From: Mesodorylaimus sp. YZB2_4
Lineage: Eukaryota > Nematoda > Enoplea > Dorylaimida > Dorylaimidae
DNA length: 64,000 nt
Direction of reading: 5' to 3'
Assembly (NCBI GenBank): GCA_030248295.1
Contig: JASANH010001668.1
Location: 806,001 to 870,000 of the forward strand
Shown here: piece after piece, positions 56,331 through 64,000 of the stretch
Numbering within the stretch: the stretch's first letter is position 1
Layout: every line of letters starts with the position of its first letter
Position numbers and translations under genes: made by a program
The notes under the pieces: generated by a model
What the model was told of the DNA's origin: nothing
The model's input: the letters and a program-made list of their open reading frames with translations, nothing else
Database searches by the model: none

Positions 56331-56871
56331 TAAAAATTCAAACCCAATAACCACCCCCGACCCCGACCCGACCCCTACCGGGGCTAAACTAACCCCGACC
56401 CCGACCCCGGAAATAGTTGACCCCGGTCGAACGCTAGAAAGAGGTAATAAAAAATGAGGGCCGTCCTACCAGGTATTGATCGTTTGATGAAATCTTTTTT
56501 TGATTGATCAAAAATAAAATTTTACACCGATTAATTCATTTGTTTGATTGCCTAATCGTTTTTGAAGCCATATCTTGCGAAAGAAAAGGAGAAAAGCAAT
56601 TTTCGCACACGTGGTGCAATGAATTTTCACAGCAGTGTTCAGTAGAGTAGATAATTCAATTCGCGAAGCTTTGTCTCCTTTTTTTGCGAGTGCTTAGGAC
56701 GTTTTTTTATATAGGGTGGGGGGAGGAGTAAATCGATTATACATGTTGCGCAGTAAATACTTGTACTGGTGCCATGATATCTTTTGCATTGCATCGTATA
56801 TCAAAGACGTTTGTAAAAAGAAAACGTGTCAAATCGTTAATGATTCCGATAGGTTATCAGTAAGATACATA
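56331..56871. other. Between the two Tc1 elements; CCCCGACCC repeat
   Basis: 56354-56412 carries a CCCCGACCCCGACCCGACCC-type tract. The rest is AT-rich with nothing recognised. Confidence 0.4.
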
Positions 56872-58518
56872 CAGTGGCGGACAAAATAAATCATACACCT
56901 GAGAGAAAGGGAGGTTACTGCGGTTTTTTCCTTTGTTCACCCAGCGGGTGAAGCATATAATCTTGAATGTAGCATTTTCTAGTAGTATTTTTAATGCTAA
57001 ACAACATGGGAAAAAGAAATTTTTCTTAAAGCTCAAAGATTCGTTTGACCAGTTCGTTTTTTGACAGTTACTCGCAAAATGTCTGGGTCAAAAATAATCA
57101 CATACTTTCGCACAAAAAATCACCCGATTCTGATCAATCAGTATTTGGTTGGGCCACCTTTCGGCTCAATCACAGCTTGCAAACGTCGGGGCATCATATC
57201 GACTAAATTTCTGATCTTTTGGAAGCTTAACCGCGTCCACGCAGTGTTCAAGACAGCTTTCAACTCGTCCTTCGACTTGAACCGCCGATCTCTAATTCTT
57301 GTTCGAGCTGGTGCCGCAGATGTTCAATAAGGATTGAGGCCCAGGCTTCAGCTGACCATTCTAGCAACCGAGCGCCATATTTGTCGAATTTTTGATTGGT
57401 CAATCGCGCCGTATGCTCGGGTCTTGTTGGAAGATGAAGTCGCCTGGCAGGCCCAATAGGTCGGCTGACTAAAAGAGGTTGTTGTCCAGGATGCGGCAGT
57501 AGTGTTCGGCATTCATTCGGTCATCGATTAATTCCAATCGCCCATTGCCATTGTACGCCGTGCAACCATAAACCATCACGCTTCCGCCACCAAATTTGAC
57601 AGTCCTTCGAGGTGCAGCTCAGGCTGTGAGGTTTACCTGGTTTCTTCCACGCAGTGGTTGGCGCATCCGATGAAACGAGGTTAAACTTCGATTCGTCTGG
57701 CCACAAAATCTTCCTCCAAAATTCTAGCAGCTTGTCCACGCATTCTCGAGCGAATTGAAGGTGATCTTTCGTGTGGCGGGTGGGAAAAATGGCTTCTTTC
57801 GGGCGAGGCGGGATCTGAATTTGGCTTTGCGAAGATGCTGGAAGGGAGCTATTTGGTGAGGCGAGTTCGCAATTGGCCCGTTCGAGATCCCTCGCCCCTT
57901 GTGCCACTGATAACCTTAGATTGGCCTTGGCTGTATTGACGATCATCTGATCAATCCTCGGTGTGGTCTTTCGCTGTCGCCCTCGCCCAGTCAGATCTTC
58001 GATGTATTGGATATTCTGGCCTTCTTGACGATACTGTCAATCGTGAATTGGTTGAAACCTGTTTCTTTATCGATTTGACCAAATGATTTGCCTTGATTCC
58101 GCAGACGGACCACCAATGACCATTGTCCGACAGTGAGATGAGGTTTTCAAGTCGCCATTTCGTATAAGAGCAAAACACAGCTCTGAATTTCTCGTGGCTA
58201 ATGGCATTCTATTTATACGCCTCCAAAAGCCATAAAAATCTACTGTAGTCTGTCCGAGACAATCATAAAGCAAATAAATTTCTGGTTTGTGTGATTATTT
58301 TTGTCCTACAGTTTTTCCAGGTCACTTGCTTTGTATTTAACGAATAAGATCACCTGATGGATAAAACCTACTCAGAAATTCAGCACCAAGTAAACAAACA
58401 TCGCTCTTTCCAACTATGCTATTTTTATCGCCTTTCGTTGCAAACTGAAATTACTATGCTGTAATAAAGTCAGAGAAGTCCGCATTTTCTCAGGCTTGTG
58501 ATTTTTTGTCCGCCACTG
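56872..58518. mobile_element. Full-length Tc1-like element with IR/DR ends (element 2)
   Basis: The element runs from CAGTGGCGGACAAAATAAAT to its inverted end, ATTTTTTGTCCGCCACTG, with TA on each side, 1,647 bp in all. A second, inner copy of the repeat sits inside each end: GGTCAAAAATAATCACATAC at 57086-57105 and the inverted TGTGATTATTTTTGTCC at 58289-58305. This double-repeat layout (IR/DR) is that of Sleeping Beauty-type Tc1 elements. The transposase inside is on the minus strand and broken. Confidence 0.85.
57110..58245 (-). pseudogene. Tc1 transposase of element 2, frameshifted
   Basis: The reading frame changes several times. 58245-58050 carries the DNA-binding head (MPLATRNSEL, then a helix-turn-helix region). 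57946-57521 reads HTKDHLQFARECVD, then WPDESKFNLVSSDAPTTAWK, which is the first catalytic Asp of the DDE triad and its surroundings. The C-terminal part down to 57110 is interrupted by stops. It cannot make an active enzyme as it stands. Confidence 0.75.
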
Positions 58519-58736
58519 TATATAAACCCAATAAAACTCCTGATCCTGAAAATTACCATCAGAAATATCCCATGCCAAATTCAAAAAAATTCCGCTTTCT
58601 TACCACTACGTAAACTGTGAACTGATTGAGGTCACTGCATGATTCCTAGTCTTTGCTCCAAATTATAAGGGTTTGTGATCATTTTAGCCAAATTTTCAGG
58701 CTTTATCGCAGAAGTTCTGAAATGGTTCCGAAGTTT
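58519..58736. other. Spacer between Tc1 element 2 and its partial copy
   Basis: About 220 bp with nothing recognised. Confidence 0.4.
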
Positions 58737-59046
58737 CTCTATTTATACGCCTCCAAAAGCCATAAAAATCTAGGTAATCTGGCGAATGCGATTAAGAAAC
58801 AAAGAAAATTACAGGTTTGTGTGATTATTTTTGACCCGCAGTTTTCCCAAGTCTCTTGCTCTATTATCAACAAATAAGATCACCTGATCGATGAAACCTG
58901 CTCAGAAATTCAGCACCGACCAAACAAACATCTTTCCAGCTATGCCATTTTTATCGCTGTGCGTTAAGAAATGAAATCGCAATACTGCAAAATATTCGAA
59001 GAAGTCCGCTTTTTCTTGTGCGTGTGTGATTTTTTTGTCCCTCTCT
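58737..59046. mobile_element. Partial second copy of Tc1 element 2 (one end)
   Basis: It repeats 58207-58518 in the same orientation, starting with a 30-bp identical block (TATACGCCTCCAAAAGCCAT) and including both the inner repeat (TGTGATTATTTTTGACC) and a changed outer end (TTTTTTTGTCCCTCTCTG). Divergence is well above that within a recent duplication, so it is a separate, older insertion cut short on its left. Confidence 0.75.
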
Positions 59047-59264
59047 GTACCTACTACAGAGCCCGTCCCGCCACATCGCAGTACAGCAGAAGTGTATACT
59101 GGCTGGCACTAACAATAAGCTGTGGAGAGATGCTTCGGTGTAGATGAGTTGGAGTTGTTCCAGGTAAAACCTTCAGTTCTATTTTCCACGTCACATTACT
59201 GTATGTACTGTTGCGTGTGACGGCTTGATTCTCATTCTGTGCCGCACAGCAGTGAAGAGTGAAG

Positions 59265-61034
59265 ATGCGAGTCTATTCTGCCATAATAATATTTTTTCAA
59301 CTGATTGAATTTATAAAATCACAAATTCCACCACCATCCACTTCTCCTCCCTATAGTCCAGAAAGGGGTCGAACAAAGTGTGGCGGTGCGCGATTGGAAG
59401 ACCAGGGGCGTCAGCGAGTCGATCAGCCACCCTATCCTTCCGCGGCTGTGCCACAGAATCGCCAGTCATGGACTCCATTTCACATCCATTTTATAATGTC
59501 GCCCGACTCGACTAGAGCGAACGAGCTGGCTTTACAGAGAGCTTTCGTGGAAGTCATTAACAAGTTACGTCAAGTCCTCAAAGCCCCACCACTGGATGAT
59601 GTGCGATACCCACGAAGTTGGCGAGTTGTAGGTTCCAGCTGCGAATTCCCTGCGATATGCGGAGGCTGGAGTATTCCTGCCCAGTACATCTTCCCTTGCA
59701 ACGCCAGTGGCACTATCATATCTGAGAACGACGTAAGTCTCGATATGACCCCAGCAGTAAGACATGCGAATGCCAAGAAGGCTCATTCGGTCATTTTCGT
59801 TCGAGTTGTTAGGCCAGGAGAAGCTAGTCATTGTGAGGCCGCCACTGTAGCGCAAGCGACGGGATGTATTTGGGACAATGTAACAAGTCGAGTGACACAT
59901 GGCCGAATCACCTTTTGCGCTGAGCCGAGCCTGATAACTGACATTTTAACGAACGTGTTGTTGCATGAAGCTCTGCACATTGTCTCCCGAGCTTCATTTT
60001 ATAATTATGGCTCTCCGTATTTGAACCCACAGGCAGCAAATCCAAGTCAGACTGACGACTATGCCAGAGGTAAATGGGCAGCAATGAACTTTTAGCAGAA
60101 AGGATTTTTTTAAGGCAAAATTAGGAAACGACCTGAGTCGCCCATATCGTTTTTGTCAATCGGTCAATCTTGAGAGGGCAAAACAAATTAGTGTCAGTGT
60201 CGGTCACCCATCCGACCCGTCTAAACAAAGACCAAGGAGTCTAACAAATGCGCGAGCTAATGGGTGGAAAACCCAGAGGCGCATATAAATATACACGCTG
60301 TGTAGTTCAGGGCACTTATCTAAAACCCGCGACGTTCCAGTTTCTGGCATAACCCTCTTTCTCTATATTTTAATAATAGAGTGGTTTGACGTAATACTGC
60401 CGCCCAGAAAAATGTGCGTTGTTAGACATATTGGTGCAGTTTTATTCAGCTGCAGGTTTACAAAAATTTATTAGTTCTGGCGGATTTATTTTTGGCCAGT
60501 TCCACTACAAAGCTACTGAGACAGTTTGCTGCCTTAACATTCTCGTTTTAGCCGAAAACAAAACCTGGCGAAAGTTGACATATGACTGGCTGTACCCGAA
60601 CGGTAGCAGATATCCTTTCGAAACCTACCTCGTTATATCGCCCACTGTGAAGCAAGTTGCTGCCAGTTACTTTCGATGCCCCAACATAGCTGGCGCCGAA
60701 GTAAATAGATTAATTTCGACTGGCTCTGGGATTTCTGACGACGATGGGCATTGGAGCCTGAGACTGTTTCCAGATGAAGTGATGTCTCCAATTGCAACAT
60801 GGAAGTCGGTTTTGTCTAATTTGACGTTGGCTGCTCTCAAAGATTCGGGATGGTACGAAGTGGATATGACCAAAGCAGAGCCGATGATGTACGATGCTAG
60901 CGGTCTTCTGGACAGCTCATGTCGCCACTAAAAGCTGCCATGAAGTTATTGCAAACGCGAAACGTCCGGGCGGTAATCCATCCAAGGTGCCGTGGGTGGG
61001 TGCCTATTGCGATCCGACTGGCGACTTGTGGCAG
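59265..61034 (+). pseudogene. Second leishmanolysin-like (M8) metalloprotease copy, frameshifted and incomplete
   Basis: Exon 1 59265-60069 and exon 2 60552-61034 align exon for exon with the first M8 gene at 37.6 kb, with the same intron position and phase. It has a signal peptide, HEALH (234-238), the GHW zinc His, DEVMSP and YDWLYPNGS. I took the ATG at 59265 because it matches the start of the other copy. Near 60920 the sequence TGTCGCCACT lacks 5 nt relative to the first copy, giving a TAA at 60929. Downstream of it the old frame stays well conserved to a good donor at 61035 (AKRPGGNPSKVPWVG). So the break is recent or a base-call problem. No Cys-rich or kringle exons are found before the window ends. 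Confidence 0.75.
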
Positions 61035-62560
61035 GTAAAACCATACTATTCTATAAAACCATAACATGATATTATTTCCAAAAAAAGTCTGTTGTGACAG
61101 ACTCGAAACTTTTAGACCAGCCAATGCACACAGTGGAACCAGGGTATAGGATGGCTGGTCTACTCGGCCACAAGAAAACGGAGAGGCGGTCCAACATGCT
61201 AGGCACTGCACACAGTGTAGAATCACTCACACACATACACTTGCGCACAGGGTGGAACTTAATTTTGCGCAGTAGTGTATGTACATGCCTTGAGACGTCA
61301 GCATTGAAACCACAAAGCTTGTGTTCTGTGAGCTGCTGCTTTTGGTGCAGGGTCCATAGAGGATCTCAGCTGTGCTGTTTCACACAAGCAACCTGAATTT
61401 TGCTAAAGCTTCGGTGCTGCGAGTACTACATAAAGTGATACCGCTTGTCGTTACATGCCTAAACCTCGAGGGACACTGAAGAATTTTTCTCCCTTTTTCC
61501 AACTTTATGTTCATTCTCATGGTTTATCATATCAGTACGACACACTCAAGGATGAAGGGACACATATCACAAAATGATTCGAGCACTTTCTACTAATGAT
61601 AAGAAAAATAAGATCAAGCGCTACTGCATAGCCGAAGAGTCGGACACTCCTAGCCCACTATGTATACCACGAGCAAAAGATTGCATGGTCCTATGCTCGA
61701 TGCCAGGATCGATCGTCCTGTTGATGTTCATACAGAAAAAGCAGCTTCTGCTCAGACATTTTTCCTAAACCGTGATTGGTCTTAGCAGTGGCCGAGTAGA
61801 CCAGCCATCCTAAACCCTAGTTCCGCTGTGTGCATTGGCTGCTCTAAAAGTTTCGAGTCTGTCAACTCGCGGACCGTGCGGACCAAAACCAATGAAATTT
61901 GGTGTGGAGGTGGACATGAGGGACTAGTTGGGGAAGTTTGCACCAAAAATCTTTTCAAAATCTCTGCTGGTTATCCTTCTATGGGCAGAAACGTGCACGC
62001 GTCATATATGTATGTATGTACCTATGTATGTAGTTATGTACTGTAGGTATGTATGTATGGACCCGATAGATCACAACGCCGATCTGGAGCTTTGTGAGAG
62101 CGGGAAATCCAGCTATAAGCTCAAACGACAGGGTAACATCACTGCTGGTGCCTTTTGGCATTTATTTTGACCACGTATTGCCCCAGATTGCTGTAGGGTG
62201 CTCAGAAGAGGGTCCACTCAGGCAAAATTATCATTTTTTGCACTTTTGGACCTCATAAACCGTCTGGAGAGGCGCAGGGCAACTTTTTATAGCTCGATCG
62301 AGTCAATGAGGTGCGGGGAGCAATTCTTGACTGAAAACTGTCTTTTTTACAAAAGTTAGAAGTTTTGGTTTTTGTTGGGGGTCCATTTGAACAGAAAAAC
62401 TCAAAAAAATTGGAAACGCAAAAAAAGTCTGCAGGATATGACTTGGTGGCTCATCGAGGATACAAGGTCATAGGACTCATGGAATTTCTGTTATCTGAAT
62501 ACATATATAAAACGACAAACATATGTCCAGTTTTCAAAAAGGCGAAAATTCAAAATGTGG
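61035..62560. other. Possible continuation intron of the second M8 copy; no exon seen
   Basis: No kringle-like or Cys-rich exon is visible. A TATGTATG-type microsatellite lies at 61998-62058. The rest is unassigned. Confidence 0.4.
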
Positions 62561-62563
62561 GAT

Positions 62564-62782
62564 TCAATACTTCTTGCACATTTTGAAAGCTGTCTCTGCA
62601 CAAGAATGACGATGACAGTTATACTTGAAGAATGAAACGATACTTGGAAACTTTTGAAAAGCGGCGCGAAATTCAAACTTAAAATATTTACTCACAAGAC
62701 TAATAGCACAGAACAACAATTTAGCGGTGGAAATTCGAAGTCGAACTGAAACATCATTTTTGACTGCTACAGAAGCTGCCAT
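62564..62782 (-). CDS. Possible small two-exon gene (48 aa)
   Basis: Exon 62782-62696 opens with ATG (MAASVAVKNDVSVRLRISTA) and ends at a strong donor GTGAGT in phase 0. A 72-nt intron ending TTCTTCAAG leads to 62623-62564 (YNCHRHSCAE, then KMCKKY and TGA). The first exon looks like the head of a small membrane protein, so the true gene may be longer with other exons further left. Weak evidence. Confidence 0.25.
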   Translation of the reverse strand: MAASVAVKNDVSVRLRISTAKLLFCAISLVSKYFKFEFRAAFQKFPSIVSFFKYNCHRHSCAETAFKMCKKY

Positions 62783-62799
62783 GTCTAAAAAAAATTAAT

Positions 62800-64000
62800 A
62801 TGTTAAAAAATGCGTTCTTCCTTCGCATTGTTATTGAACAGGCCGACAAGTGAACTACAAAAACGCAGGTTATAAAGGATGCACTGAAAAAGAGGTTAAA
62901 ATGTCATACCGTGAAAAAATTGACTAGAGATAATGCTGCAACATAGTTTATAAAATTGTGGCGGAAAATGTGGTTTTTTGAATACTGCTTGTCACTTACC
63001 ATCAAATTTGACTTGGGCACAACATGTTGGGAATCAATGAGACTGAAATAAAAGGGCTCCTCATGACATACAGAACTGGCCCAATGTTTGCTGAACTCAG
63101 TCTAGAGTGCAACGTCTAGTCTGAAGGAAAGGCTGTATTTCCTTGAAATACTAGTGCCCAGACTCGTGTAAACGAGTGCCTAACCTTGGATAAGCCACGG
63201 AGAAAGATTTAGCGGAGGACTCGTCGTGGTTGTCGGCGAAAAAACAATGGCCACTGCTTTTAATATCTTGCGCATGTGTGGAAGCAAATTTTGAGCAATG
63301 GCGCTACTTGCACTCACGATTGCATGTGCTCGAACGCGGCCAGTCCTAGAGGTGGTATATATCAGGCAGGTGGAGAATAGTCAGGACTGAAAAAAGAGTG
63401 AAATTAGCCTAAAATTCATGAAATGAAACTGGGAAAGGTAGTACATGTGGTTTGATGCGCCTTCGGAGCAGGCCAGTCCAGGCTGACAAAAGGCGATCAA
63501 GAAAGATCCTGCCTGGCTACTGGCTGGTCACATGTTCTCGCGGTTTTAAGGTTGACCATAACAGCTAGCCTCATTCATGTCACCGGGTGCGCCAGGTGCC
63601 ACTCATTAGACCATGAATGACACTGCACGCAGGTTGTTCATGAAATAGAGGATCCAGCGTGCCTTTCTGTTTGATGACGAATGATAATAATTAATCACCA
63701 GAAGTAAATGCGGCACATTTTGATTGGAATATGGCCATCTAGACACTAGAGAATGCGCATTTCATAGTTTATTAAGACATTGTTTCTTCTTTGCTATCGC
63801 CCACAATTTGGTCAAATGCTCACCCGCTCTCTGAGATTGCCAAGGATTCGAATCTTACAATACAGCATTTGGCACCAGGGCGATAATATCTTCACTCATG
63901 GACGACAGACACCAAAAGGTGCACGCCCGTTTAGCACTCCAAAAATGTCGCTCTCGAAAATGTTTAAACGATGTACCTAGATTTAGGTAGCTGCTCTCGG
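62800..64000. other. Unassigned right end of the window
   Basis: No exon is supported. 63465-63530 (GAGCAGGCCAGTCCAGGCTG, then AAGAAAGATCCTGCCTGGC) resembles 41425-41475 and is probably another dispersed repeat. Confidence 0.35.

Overview
The window is animal nuclear DNA. It carries split genes with short GT-AG introns, many under 80 bp, most ending in a tight TTTCAG or TTTTAG acceptor. The gene content is bilaterian (LRCH, CHIP/STUB1, VHL, MKK7, a 7TM receptor, M8 proteases). Much of the rest is repeat: two tRNA-derived SINE families, Tc1 elements, a long-TIR element and a fold-back element. The strict acceptor, the same-strand gene clustering and a recurrent GAATTTCCCGCC-type word fit a repeat-rich nematode or related ecdysozoan. 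That taxonomic call is an inference.

Layout. 1-11.5 kb (minus): an LRCH-family gene whose ten coding exons I could join in frame. Its 3' end, where the calponin-homology domain should be, lies off the left edge. 14.7-15.6 kb (plus): an intronless STUB1/CHIP gene behind a TATA box. 15.7-26.4 kb (minus): exon-like pieces of unrecognised genes inside a decayed tandem duplication of 3.5-4.8 kb units. 27.2-34.2 kb (minus): a tight run MKK7, VHL, URB2-like, with only 40 bp between the last two. 34.2-37.5 kb: SINEs and unassigned sequence.

37.6-44.6 kb (plus): a leishmanolysin-type (M8) protease whose reading frame continues across a 4.1 kb SINE-laden intron into a Cys-rich segment, a complete six-cysteine kringle and a hydrophobic C-terminus (715 aa). 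This is the most unusual protein here. A second M8 copy at 59.3-61.0 kb has a net 5-nt deletion that breaks its frame. Between them lie a fold-back element, a 148-aa orphan gene, an atypical rhodopsin-like receptor, a long-TIR element, a decayed small gene, a transposon-type Ulp1 protease fragment and two Tc1 elements, one with Sleeping-Beauty-like IR/DR ends.

Functionally, MKK7 (JNK pathway), CHIP and VHL (ubiquitin ligases), URB2 (ribosome assembly) and LRCH (cortex/actin) are housekeeping or signalling genes. The M8 pair is probably a secreted or surface-attached protease family expanding in a repeat-rich segment. Exon joins were made by eye from splice consensus and frame, so single-base boundaries may be off.
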